From Microbacterium thalassium (lineage in GTDB: Bacteria; Actinomycetota; Actinomycetes; Actinomycetales; Microbacteriaceae): a stretch of DNA of 64,000 bases. The translations under genes and the position numbers were made by a program. Position 1 is the first letter of the stretch, and each line of letters begins with the position of its first letter. Below the pieces are notes generated by a model. That model worked only from the letters and a program-made list of their open reading frames with translations, had not been told where the DNA came from and ran no database searches. The stretch is from assembly GCF_014208045.1 (NCBI RefSeq), contig NZ_JACHML010000001.1, forward strand, positions 1,364,001-1,428,000, in the 5' to 3' direction. This document shows, in pieces, positions 37,572-45,036 of the stretch.

Positions 37572-38090
37572 TCAGGCCGGCTCGGTCGGCTCGGGCGCGG
37601 GCTCGGGGTCGTGCGCCCACGTCGGAGCCATGGCGTGGATGCGCGCCGCGCGCCACTGCCACGTGGCCCACAGCACCGGCCACAGCGCCGGCGCGGCGGC
37701 GCCCCCGATCGCGAGGCGGTCCCGCCACAGCGTCTTCGACGGGTCGCCGGGCGCGGGGGAGACGGCCATCTGGTGGTCCCACACATCGAGTGCCGCGAGG
37801 GGCCCCGTGAGCGGGATGCCCGAGTCGCGGAGGATGCGCACGGGGCCCCGGGAGTCCTCGACGCAGCGGTCGCTGATGTGGATGAGCTGGTCGCCGAGGG
37901 GAACACCCGCGGCCGCTATCGACACCGGGACGTCGGCGCCGGGCTCGAACCGTGTGGGGAGGCCCCCGGCCGACATCGGCGCGACCTCGAGCAGGGGTCC
38001 GTACAGCTCGGCCACGGCGCGAGGCGAATGGAGCGCGCGCCAGGCGGCATCCGCGTCGCAGTCGATCACGAGCTTGAGCAGGATGCGCAT
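37572..38090 (-). CDS. SRPBCC-like protein of unknown function
   Basis: 172 residues. It starts MRILLKLVIDCDADAAWRALHSPRAVAELYGPLLEV, the beta-helix beginning of polyketide-cyclase/START-like folds that bind hydrophobic ligands. The C-terminal WATWQWRAARIHAM is aromatic-rich. The ATG at 38090 has GGGGG directly before it and a GACACT hexamer 6 nt upstream. It is divergent from the ComB-type gene with 39 nt between starts. Confidence 0.7.
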   Translation of the reverse strand: MRILLKLVIDCDADAAWRALHSPRAVAELYGPLLEVAPMSAGGLPTRFEPGADVPVSIAAAGVPLGDQLIHISDRCVEDSRGPVRILRDSGIPLTGPLAALDVWDHQMAVSPAPGDPSKTLWRDRLAIGGAAAPALWPVLWATWQWRAARIHAMAPTWAHDPEPAPEPTEPA

Positions 38091-38117
38091 GCCCCCAGTG
38101 TCGCACCACCCACCACG

Positions 38118-38123
38118 TACCCT
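38118..38123 (+). promoter_or_regulatory. TACCCT -10 box, leaderless promoter
   Basis: TACCCT ends 6 nt before ATG 38130. The intervening GGAAGG touches the start codon and is too close to act as a Shine-Dalgarno. Confidence 0.5.
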
Positions 38124-38129
38124 GGAAGG

Positions 38130-38780
38130 ATGCCCGACCATATCTCCAGCCCGTACGACCAGCAGCGCTATCAGGTCCGCCACGAGTGGGGCGCGATCGG
38201 CCTCGGCCGGCTCGCACCCGCCGATGTCGTCGTGGTGGTGGATGTGCTGCGGTACTCGACGGCGATCACCGAGGCGGTCGCGTCCGGTGAGCGCGTGCTG
38301 CTGGACGACGACGCCCACGCGGTGTCGCTGAACGGTGCGCCGGTCGCCGGGCGGGCCACGCTCTCGTCGGGTCTCGTGCTGCTCGGGTGCCTGCGCAACG
38401 CCGCCGCCGTCGCCCAGGCGGTCGCCGACGAGCAGGATCGTCGCGGCGAGCGGACGAGCGTCGCGGTGATCGCCGCCGGCGAGCGCATCGGCTCCGACCC
38501 GCACGATCCCGTGCGCTTCGCCGTGGAGGACATGCTCGGCGCGGGGGCCATCATCGACGCGCTCGGCGAGCACGGCATCGACCACACGTCGCCCGAGGCC
38601 GCAGCCGCCGGCGAAGCGTTCCGCGGACTCGGGGGCGCTGTGCGACACCTCGTCAGTGCGAGCGGTTCGGGTCAGGAGCTGATCGCGCGCGGCGAGCAGG
38701 GCGATGTCGCGCTCGCCGCGCAGGTCGATGTCGCCACCGCCGTCCCGGTGCTCGACGCGGGGTACTTCCGGGCCCTCTGA
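38130..38780 (+). CDS. 2-phosphosulfolactate phosphatase family protein (ComB-like)
   Basis: 216 residues. VVVVVDVLRYSTAITEAVASGERVLL and the CLRNAAAVAQAV segment match the ComB family. In archaea ComB makes sulfolactate on the coenzyme M route; in bacteria like this one, the substrate is uncertain and coenzyme M synthesis is unlikely. The C-terminal half contains the VRHLVSASGSGQELIARG loop. The start is fixed by the TACCCT-N6-ATG pattern. It is convergent with the small gene at 38800. Confidence 0.82.
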   Translation: MPDHISSPYDQQRYQVRHEWGAIGLGRLAPADVVVVVDVLRYSTAITEAVASGERVLLDDDAHAVSLNGAPVAGRATLSSGLVLLGCLRNAAAVAQAVADEQDRRGERTSVAVIAAGERIGSDPHDPVRFAVEDMLGAGAIIDALGEHGIDHTSPEAAAAGEAFRGLGGAVRHLVSASGSGQELIARGEQGDVALAAQVDVATAVPVLDAGYFRAL

Positions 38781-38799
38781 CCGGGGCCGCCCTCGCGGG

Positions 38800-38937
38800 T
38801 CAGTGCTGGGCCAGGCGGAACATCCGCCAGCCGAGCACGACGAAGCGCCAGCCCTGGAGGAACCAGTTCGAGCGTCGTCGCAGTTCGGCGGCGGACGGAT
38901 CGGCGGCCGTGTCGATCAGCTGCTGTGCCGTGGTCAT
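38800..38937 (-). CDS. 45-residue protein encoded behind the SQR-like gene
   Basis: Sequence starts MTTAQQLIDTAADPSAAELR and ends GWRMFRLAQH. It has an amphipathic acidic helix and then a Trp/Phe-rich basic segment that could sit on a membrane. A good ribosome-binding site (GGAGGG, 6 nt before the ATG) lies in the 16-nt gap after the oxidoreductase stop, so co-translation is likely. It is too short for many gene finders. Function is unknown; by position it may be an accessory peptide of the flavoprotein. Confidence 0.65.
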   Translation of the reverse strand: MTTAQQLIDTAADPSAAELRRRSNWFLQGWRFVVLGWRMFRLAQH

Positions 38938-38953
38938 GTCAGTCCCTCCCGGT

Positions 38954-40417
38954 TCATTCGGGGATCAGGTACCAGAACGGGTAGGCCTTCGCCTTGTACA
39001 GGAAGGCCGTGTGGAGCATGCGCTTGAGCCAGTGCGCCGCCAGCCCGATCTCGCCCACGGTGCGCGTCGCGTCGCGTCCGTGGGAGTCCGGTCGCTTGGC
39101 GAAATCGGGCACGATCGGCGTCATGGTCATCGCCACCGCCGTGCCGCGGGCGAAGCCCGTGCCGGTCGAGGCGATGCAGGCGGCGGGGAGCTCCGCCATC
39201 GACGCGCGGTGCGGCGCGGTCCCGGCGCCGTGGCGGACCATGCCGGCGATGCTCAGCGCCGCGGCCTTGCCCATCGCGCCCGACGGCATGCCGGTGCGCG
39301 GCGGCGCCGGGGCGATCGCCACGCCGTCCGGAGTGCTCATCGGCGTGCTGATGGCGTGCGGCGGGGCGAACGCGATGCCCACGGCGAACATGTTCGGGTA
39401 GCCGGGCACCTGATACGTCGACGGCCAGTCGTCGCCGGACCACTCCTCCGGCGCCTTGGGGCTGTAGTCCGCGTCGACGCGCATGAAGCCGCTCGGCGCG
39501 AAGAACCGGTCGGTGACGTCTTCGCCCGCGCGGTCGTACGCCTTCAGGGGCACGCCGCGGAAGGGCGGCAGCAGCATGGCGAAGTCGTACGAGAGCTCCT
39601 GCGGCGCACCGTCCTCGTGCACGTAGTGGATGGCGGATGCGTCGACCTCGGTCACCGCCGCGCGCGCCACCGCGCGGATGCCGCGCTCGTGGAACAGGCT
39701 CGCCATGAACTGCTCGCCCGAGACCGGCCCGTCGGGGGTCTCGAACGACATCCCGCCGACGCCGAAGTCGCCCAGCGCCGGCTCGTTGCTGAGGTAGACG
39801 ACGTCGGCGCGGTCGCGGACGCCGGCCCGCTCGAGCTCCTGCTCGACGTTGAAGGCGTACTCGAACGCCGCACCCTCGCACGTGCACTGCCCGTGGCCGA
39901 CGCCGACGACGAACCGCAGGTGCTCTCCGTCGCGGCAGCGGCCGATCGCCTCGGAGAGCTGTGCGGATGCCTCGACGGCGTGCGCGGGCGTGCACACCGA
40001 GACGGTGTTGCCGGCGTCGGGCCCGAGACCGGGCGTCGCGCCGAAGTTGAGCATCGGCCCGGTCGCGTTGACGAGGTAGTCGAAGCGGATCCGCTCGGTC
40101 TCGCCCACGCGGCCCTGCCCGGTGTACTCGATGTCGACGGCGCCCTGCGGGGACTCCTCGTCGCCGTCGGGGCGGATCGCGACGGCCTTGGCCTGGCGGA
40201 AGTCGATGCGCTTGCGGCGGTACACCGGCTCGAGGGGGAACACCACCGCCTGGGGCTGCATCCGCCCCACGCCCACCCAGATGTTGGAGGGGATCCAGTT
40301 CCACGTCGAATTCGGCGACACCACGATCACGCGGTGCCCGCGCCCGAGCTTGCGGCGCAGCGTCAGCGCCGCGGTGTGGCCGGCCACCCCTGCTCCCAGA
40401 ACGACGACGGTCGACAT
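38954..40417 (-). CDS. FAD-dependent sulfide:quinone oxidoreductase-like protein
   Basis: 487 residues, two-dinucleotide-fold flavoprotein. The N-terminus MSTVVVLGAGVAGHTAALTL binds FAD. VNATGPML and the WNWIPSNIWVGVG region match the SQR/flavocytochrome c/NDH-2 group. Cys142, Cys178 and Cys180 (GHGQCTCEG) are candidates for the redox cysteines of sulfide oxidation. It probably passes electrons from sulfide to menaquinone at the inner membrane face. The ATG at 40417 has GAGGCGAGG before it. A CsoR/CstR-like palindrome upstream supports sulfur or persulfide control. Confidence 0.8.
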   Translation of the reverse strand: MSTVVVLGAGVAGHTAALTLRRKLGRGHRVIVVSPNSTWNWIPSNIWVGVGRMQPQAVVFPLEPVYRRKRIDFRQAKAVAIRPDGDEESPQGAVDIEYTGQGRVGETERIRFDYLVNATGPMLNFGATPGLGPDAGNTVSVCTPAHAVEASAQLSEAIGRCRDGEHLRFVVGVGHGQCTCEGAAFEYAFNVEQELERAGVRDRADVVYLSNEPALGDFGVGGMSFETPDGPVSGEQFMASLFHERGIRAVARAAVTEVDASAIHYVHEDGAPQELSYDFAMLLPPFRGVPLKAYDRAGEDVTDRFFAPSGFMRVDADYSPKAPEEWSGDDWPSTYQVPGYPNMFAVGIAFAPPHAISTPMSTPDGVAIAPAPPRTGMPSGAMGKAAALSIAGMVRHGAGTAPHRASMAELPAACIASTGTGFARGTAVAMTMTPIVPDFAKRPDSHGRDATRTVGEIGLAAHWLKRMLHTAFLYKAKAYPFWYLIPE

Positions 40418-40458
40418 CCTCGCCTCGATTCCCGGCCTCCGTGGCCGACGGGTCAATA

Positions 40459-40474
40459 ATGCCCCCGGGGGTAT
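40459..40474. promoter_or_regulatory. CsoR/CstR-type operator upstream of the SQR-like gene
   Basis: ATGCCCCCGGGGGTAT is a near-perfect palindrome (ATnCCCCC/GGGGGnAT). DUF156-family repressors, the copper-sensing CsoR and persulfide-sensing CstR, bind such C-run/G-run palindromes. CATTAT on the minus strand (40461-40456) touches its edge as a possible -10 box. No DUF156 gene lies in the window. Confidence 0.55.
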
Positions 40475-40520
40475 ATCGCGGAGGGGGACGTTGGTCCCGT
40501 CGTCGGCCGGGAGACCGGGT

Positions 40521-40646
40521 GTCAGCGCGGCGTCAGCGCCGCCAGACGCGTCGCGGGCGTCGCGTCAGCGCGGCGTCAGCGCCGCCAGTCGCGTCGCGGG
40601 CGTCGCGTCAGCGCGGCGTCAGCGCCGCCAGTCGCGTCGCGGGCGT
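40521..40646. repeat. 43-bp tandem repeat, three copies, at the SprT-like gene end
   Basis: Copies at 40521-40563, 40564-40606 and 40607-40646 (the last is truncated by 3 nt) are almost identical. The copy nearest the gene encodes its final residues and stop. The other two lie behind the stop. Each contains a GCGGCG-TCAG-CGCCGC hairpin. Confidence 0.9.
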
Positions 40647-41096
40647 GATCTCACGGCGCGTCCATGCGAAGAGGTACCGGTCGTCGAAGTGCGGAGCGCA
40701 CTTGGCGCACGACGTCGCGCGCGTCACACGCCGGTGGCGGTACGCGACGTGCCCGCCCGGGCACACTCCGACCCACGGGGCGAGGTCGGTCGCGGTCTCG
40801 CCGCGGTGCGTGGTGCCGCCGACGTAGCCGAGCTCGCGCGCCTGCGCCTTCCACCGCGGCCCGTGCCCCGCGCCGGGCCCCGCGAGGGCGTGCGCGACCT
40901 CGTGCAGCAGCGTCTGATGGTTCGTGTCGTCGTCGTAGCGCGCCGCGAGGTAGCGCGACACGCTGATGCGCTTGCGGGTGTAGTCGCAGAGCCCGGCCCG
41001 GCGCTTGGCGTTGTCGAACGCGAATGTCCACGATGCGTCGAGGTGGAGGGTGATGAGGGCGTCCGCCCAGCGGCGGACATCGCGCAGTTCCGACAT
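40608..41096 (-). CDS. SprT-like zinc metalloprotein
   Basis: 162 residues. Zinc-binding motif HEVAH (65-69), with the third ligand probably His in GHGPRWK, then a small zinc-ribbon-like part (CPGGH...CAKC). SprT-like domains occur in DNA-protein crosslink proteases (Spartan) and in uncharacterised bacterial proteins. The ATG at 41096 is 7 nt after TAACGT (41109-41104) without a Shine-Dalgarno, so it is probably leaderless. The last codons and stop lie in the tandem repeat. Confidence 0.85.
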   Translation of the reverse strand: MSELRDVRRWADALITLHLDASWTFAFDNAKRRAGLCDYTRKRISVSRYLAARYDDDTNHQTLLHEVAHALAGPGAGHGPRWKAQARELGYVGGTTHRGETATDLAPWVGVCPGGHVAYRHRRVTRATSCAKCAPHFDDRYLFAWTRREITPATRLAALTPR

Positions 41097-41126
41097 GTCG
41101 GTGACGTTAGAACGTACCTACGACAC

Positions 41127-41654
41127 TCAGCTGGCGACCACGGCGGCCGCGCGCCGGCGGTCGGCGGCGTCGACGGCCAGCAGCGTCGATTCCAGCTGCT
41201 CGTCGGTGGCGCCCGCGTCCTGGCGGAGGAACAGCGCCCGCTTGAAGTCCGAGCGGGCCAGGTCGTAGTCGCCGGAGTCGAAGTGGGTCTTGCCGCGGTG
41301 CTGGTAGGCGAAGGCGGCGATGCCGGACCACTCCTGACCCTCGGCCTCCGCGGCGCACGTGGTGAGCTCCTGCACGGCGGCCGCGTACGCGCCGCGCCAC
41401 TGCTGCACCGACGCGTGGAGGATGCGCGCGCGCAGCAGATCCTTGCGGGTGCCCGCCATGCGCGCCACGCGCACCGACTGGTCCGACAGCACGAGCGCCT
41501 CGTCGAGTCGCTCGAGGACCTTCAGCAGCCACACGCGCTCGAGCAGGGCCGGAAGGCTGCGCTGCTCGCCGATCTCCGCGAGACGCTCCGTGCACCGGCG
41601 CGGATCGACCTTCTCGCGCAGCGTGTCGGGGTCATACCCGAGGATGTAGCTCAC
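41127..41654 (-). CDS. TPR-like protein of unknown function
   Basis: 175 residues, all-helical. A TPR-like segment (AFAYQHRGKTHFDSGDYDLARSDFKRALFLR, about residues 112-142) and weaker repeats before it suggest a protein-interaction scaffold. The GTG at 41654 has GGGAGA 4 nt upstream. It is followed by the SprT-like gene on the same strand (30-nt gap). Confidence 0.75.
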   Translation of the reverse strand: MSYILGYDPDTLREKVDPRRCTERLAEIGEQRSLPALLERVWLLKVLERLDEALVLSDQSVRVARMAGTRKDLLRARILHASVQQWRGAYAAAVQELTTCAAEAEGQEWSGIAAFAYQHRGKTHFDSGDYDLARSDFKRALFLRQDAGATDEQLESTLLAVDAADRRRAAAVVAS

Positions 41655-41782
41655 CGTGTCTCCCTTCGCCCGCGAGGCTTGGCATCCAGTGTGCCCGGGC
41701 TCCGGCCCGATCGCCGTCCGCCGCGCCGACGACGCCGCCGAGCCGTCGCGGACGGGCGCGGGCGCCCGACGCCGGTGCCCGC

Positions 41783-42646
41783 TCAGCGGTCGAAGACGGA
41801 TGCCGACGGCTTCGGCGACGCCGAGGAATCGGCATCCGTGGCCACGCGCGCTCCGCGCACGAACTCGTCGAGCTCGGCGCCCTGGGCGACCTTCGCGGGG
41901 TGCGGGCCGGCGGCCATGATGCGGGGCAGCCATTCGGTCGGCAGCGGCGCGGGGGAGGCCGCCACGACGAGGTTGCCGAAGCGGCGGCCTTTGAGCGTCT
42001 GCACCTCGGCGAGCACGATGACGTGCTCCAGCACCGCGCGCACGGTCGCCACCTGCCGGCGCGCGAAGGCCAGCCCCGCCCCGTCGGCGACGTTGACCAG
42101 CAGCACGCCGTCGGGCGCCAGCATCCGCGCCGCCGCCGTGTAGAACTCCAGCGTCGTCAGGTGCGCCGGCGTCTGCGCGCCGCTGTAGACGTCGGAGACG
42201 AGCAGGTCGACGTTCCCGACGAGCCCGGCCGGCAGCCGCGACAGGACGTCGCGGGCGTCGCCGATGCGCACCCGGATCGACGCGCCGCGCGGCAGCGGCA
42301 GGTGCTCGCGCACGAGGTCGACGAGCGGCTGCTCGATCTCGACGACCTGCTGACGGGACCCGGGGCGCGTGTGCTCCACGTAGCGCGGGATCGTCAGGGC
42401 CCCCGCGCCCAGATGCACGGCGGTCAGCGGCTGACCCGGCATGCGCAGCCGGTCGATGACGGCGCCCATGCGCGCGACGTACTCGAAGTGCAGGTGCGTC
42501 GGATCGTCGAGGTCGACATGCGACTGCGGCGTCCCGTCGACGTCGAGCTCCCAGCCGCCCGCGTAGCGGCCCGGGACGACGCGTGCGATCGTCCCGTCCG
42601 ACAGCCGCACGTGCGGGGCGTCGGCGTCGTGTCGTGACCGCGCCAT
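41783..42646 (-). CDS. Spermidine-synthase-like methyltransferase-fold protein
   Basis: 287 residues. A short beta-rich N-terminal domain precedes a Rossmann-like core: HLGAGALTIPRYV (motif I), VVEIEQPLVDLVREH, VRIGDARDVLSRLP and LLVSDVYSGAQTP. The family includes polyamine aminopropyltransferases; the variant without an obvious putrescine pocket may be an orphan methyltransferase-like enzyme. The C-terminus is disordered. The ATG at 42646 is 7 nt after TACCGT (42659-42654), a probable leaderless start, back-to-back with pxpA. Confidence 0.82.
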   Translation of the reverse strand: MARSRHDADAPHVRLSDGTIARVVPGRYAGGWELDVDGTPQSHVDLDDPTHLHFEYVARMGAVIDRLRMPGQPLTAVHLGAGALTIPRYVEHTRPGSRQQVVEIEQPLVDLVREHLPLPRGASIRVRIGDARDVLSRLPAGLVGNVDLLVSDVYSGAQTPAHLTTLEFYTAAARMLAPDGVLLVNVADGAGLAFARRQVATVRAVLEHVIVLAEVQTLKGRRFGNLVVAASPAPLPTEWLPRIMAAGPHPAKVAQGAELDEFVRGARVATDADSSASPKPSASVFDR

Positions 42647-42685
42647 GGCGTCCACGGTAGTCGCCCAGCCGCGCGGGGACGCGGC

Positions 42686-42691
42686 TAGCGT
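42686..42691 (+). promoter_or_regulatory. TAGCGT -10 box, leaderless promoter of pxpA
   Basis: TAGCGT ends 6 nt before ATG 42698. The following GGAGGC touches the ATG and is too close for ribosome binding. Confidence 0.5.
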
Positions 42692-42697
42692 GGAGGC

Positions 42698-43453
42698 ATG
42701 GCCACGATCGATCTGAACGCCGACCTCGGCGAGACGGTCGAGGGCGTGCCCACCGCCGACGACGAGGCGATGTTCGCGGTGATCTCCAGCGCCAGCGTCG
42801 CGTGCGGCGGTCACGCCGGCGACGCGTCGTCGGTGCGGGACGCGGTCGTGCGCGCCGCGCGCCACAGCGTCGCGATCGGAGCGCATCCGTCGTACCCCGA
42901 CCGGGCGAACTTCGGGCGCACCGCGATGAGCCTCCCGTCCGCCGTGCTGCGGGCGAGCCTCGACGAGCAGGTGGCGCGGCTGCGCGAGGCCGGTGCCGAC
43001 ATCCGCTACGTCAAGCCGCACGGGGCGCTGTACAACGCGATCGTGGCGGATGCCGAGCAGGCCGAGGTCGTCGCCGACACCGTCGCCGCGCTGTCGGAGG
43101 AGCTCGGGCGGGCGCTGCCGCTCCTCGGGCTCGGCGGGCGGATCGCCCTCGCCGCCTCCGAGCGCGGGCTGCCGTTCGTGCAGGAGGCCTTCCTCGACCG
43201 CGGCTACCTCGCCGACGGCACGCTCGTGCCGCGGGCCGAGGCGGGCGCGCTGCTGGAGGACCCGGATGCCGTCGCCGAGCGCGCCGTGGCGCTCGCGGTC
43301 GCCGGCACCGTGACCGCCGTCGACGGCACGGCGATCGAGGTGCGGGCGCGGTCGCTGTGCGTCCACGGGGACACGCCGGCGGCCGTCACGATGGCGCGCG
43401 CCGTGCGGGAGGCGCTCGCCGCGGCCGGGGTCGACGTGCGGGCGCCGTGGTGA
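42698..43453 (+). CDS. pxpA: 5-oxoprolinase subunit PxpA (LamB/YcsF family)
   Basis: 251 residues. Conserved patches DLNADLGE, ACGGHAGD, GAHPSYPDRANFGR and YVKPHGALYN are all present. PxpA with PxpB and PxpC converts 5-oxoproline (pyroglutamate) to glutamate with ATP, clearing a metabolic by-product. It is followed after 13 nt by the pxpB-pxpC fusion with GGGAGG as ribosome-binding site. Confidence 0.92.
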   Translation: MATIDLNADLGETVEGVPTADDEAMFAVISSASVACGGHAGDASSVRDAVVRAARHSVAIGAHPSYPDRANFGRTAMSLPSAVLRASLDEQVARLREAGADIRYVKPHGALYNAIVADAEQAEVVADTVAALSEELGRALPLLGLGGRIALAASERGLPFVQEAFLDRGYLADGTLVPRAEAGALLEDPDAVAERAVALAVAGTVTAVDGTAIEVRARSLCVHGDTPAAVTMARAVREALAAAGVDVRAPW

Positions 43454-43466
43454 GCGGGAGGCGCTG

Positions 43467-45032
43467 ATGCGGATCCTGCCGATGGGCGAGCGTGCGCTGC
43501 TGGCCGAGGTCGCGACCCTCGCCGAGGTGCTGTCGCTCCACGACGCCCTCGCGGCGTCCCGTCCCGCCGGCGTCGTCGATCTGGTCCCCGCCGCGCGGAC
43601 CGTGCTGGTCCAGGTCGACCCGCGCGTGCTCTCGCTCGCCGCCGCGCGGATGTGGATCGAGGGCGCGGAGGGGACGGAGGCAGGCGCCGCCGCCGCCGAG
43701 CCGCGCACGGTCGAGATCGGGGTCGTCTACGACGGAGCCGACCTCGACGAGACGGCGGCCCTGCTGCACGTGAGCCGCGACGAGCTCGTCGCCCGGCACG
43801 CGGGGACGGAATGGACCGTCGCCTTCACCGGCTTCGCGCCGGGGTTCGGGTATCTCGTCGGCGACGACTGGCCGTTCGACGTGCCGCGGCTCGCGTCGCC
43901 GCGCACGCGCGTGCCCGCGGGCGCCGTGGGCGTGGCCGGCGAATTCAGCGGGGCGTACCCGCGCGACACCCCGGGGGGCTGGCGCCTGCTCGGCACGACC
44001 GACGCGGTCCTGTTCGATGCGGATGCCGCGGCCCCCGCGCTGCTCACGCCGGGGGACCACGTGCGGTTCCGTCCGGTGCGCGCGGTGGCCGCGGGGGCCG
44101 TGCTCGGGCAGGCGGATGCGGATCGGACGGATGCCGGGCGGGCGGATGCGGCGGAAGCCGGCGCGGGCGGCATCCGCATCGCCGAGCCGGGGCTGCTCGC
44201 CACGCTGCAGGACCTGGGGCGTCCGGGCGCGGCCTCGATCGGCGTCGCGCTGTCGGGGGCGCTCGACCGCGGCGCGCTGAGACTGGCGAACCGGCTGGTC
44301 GGCAACCCCGAGGGCGCCGCGTGCATCGAGGTCACGATGGGGGGCCTCCGCGCGGTCGCGACGGCGGATGCGTGGGCCGCGGTCACCGGTGCGTGGGGCG
44401 CCATGACCCTCGGCGGCCGCGCCGTGGACCCGGGCCGCGCGTTCCCGTGGCCCGCGGGCGAGGAGCTTCATCTCGACTGGTTCGCGCACGGCGCGCGGGC
44501 CTACCTCGCGGTGCGCGGGGGCTGGGACGGCCGCGTGGTGCTCGGCTCGCGCGCGACCGATCTGATGGCCGGCCTCGGGCCCGAGCCGCTGCGGGCCGGA
44601 GCCGAGGTCGGCTTCGCCGATGCCGCCGCGAACGCGGTACCGGCGGCGGACCTCGCGCCGTGGACGGCCCCCGACGCCGAGATCCATGTGGAGCTCGCGC
44701 CGGGGCCCCGCTCCGCGTGGTTCACCCCCGATGCGCGCCACCTGCTCTACGACGCCGTCTGGACGGTGTCGGGACAGGCCGACCGCGTCGGCATCCGCCT
44801 CGACGGTCCCGAGCTCGAGCGCATCCGCGACGGCGAGCTGCCCAGCGAAGGGATGGTGCCCGGAGCGCTGCAGGTCCCCCCGAGCGGGCGGCCGACGGTT
44901 CTGATGGCCGACGGGCCGGTGACGGGCGGCTACCCGGTGATCGCCGTGGCGACGGATGCCGCGATCGACGCGTTCGCGCAGGCGCGACCGGGCACGCGCG
45001 TGCGCTTCCGCCACGCGCGCGTGCCCGGCTGA
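43467..45032 (+). CDS. 5-oxoprolinase PxpB-PxpC fusion protein
   Basis: 521 residues. The PxpB part (about 1-205) has FTGFAPGFGYL and RVPAGAVGVAGEFSGAYP. The PxpC part (about 236-521) begins IRIAEPGLLATLQDLGRPG. An Ala/Asp-rich linker of about 30 residues joins them, encoded by repeated gcggatgc words. Subunits are separate genes in E. coli and B. subtilis; fused forms are known. ATG at 43467, 5 nt after GGGAGGC. It is convergent with the caspase-like gene (4-nt gap). Confidence 0.9.
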   Translation: MRILPMGERALLAEVATLAEVLSLHDALAASRPAGVVDLVPAARTVLVQVDPRVLSLAAARMWIEGAEGTEAGAAAAEPRTVEIGVVYDGADLDETAALLHVSRDELVARHAGTEWTVAFTGFAPGFGYLVGDDWPFDVPRLASPRTRVPAGAVGVAGEFSGAYPRDTPGGWRLLGTTDAVLFDADAAAPALLTPGDHVRFRPVRAVAAGAVLGQADADRTDAGRADAAEAGAGGIRIAEPGLLATLQDLGRPGAASIGVALSGALDRGALRLANRLVGNPEGAACIEVTMGGLRAVATADAWAAVTGAWGAMTLGGRAVDPGRAFPWPAGEELHLDWFAHGARAYLAVRGGWDGRVVLGSRATDLMAGLGPEPLRAGAEVGFADAAANAVPAADLAPWTAPDAEIHVELAPGPRSAWFTPDARHLLYDAVWTVSGQADRVGIRLDGPELERIRDGELPSEGMVPGALQVPPSGRPTVLMADGPVTGGYPVIAVATDAAIDAFAQARPGTRVRFRHARVPG

Positions 45033-45036
45033 GCGC

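Noticed and set aside
40521..40646. 43-bp repeats as a CRISPR array
   Set aside because: The copies are directly adjacent without spacers and there are no cas genes; this is a simple tandem duplication.
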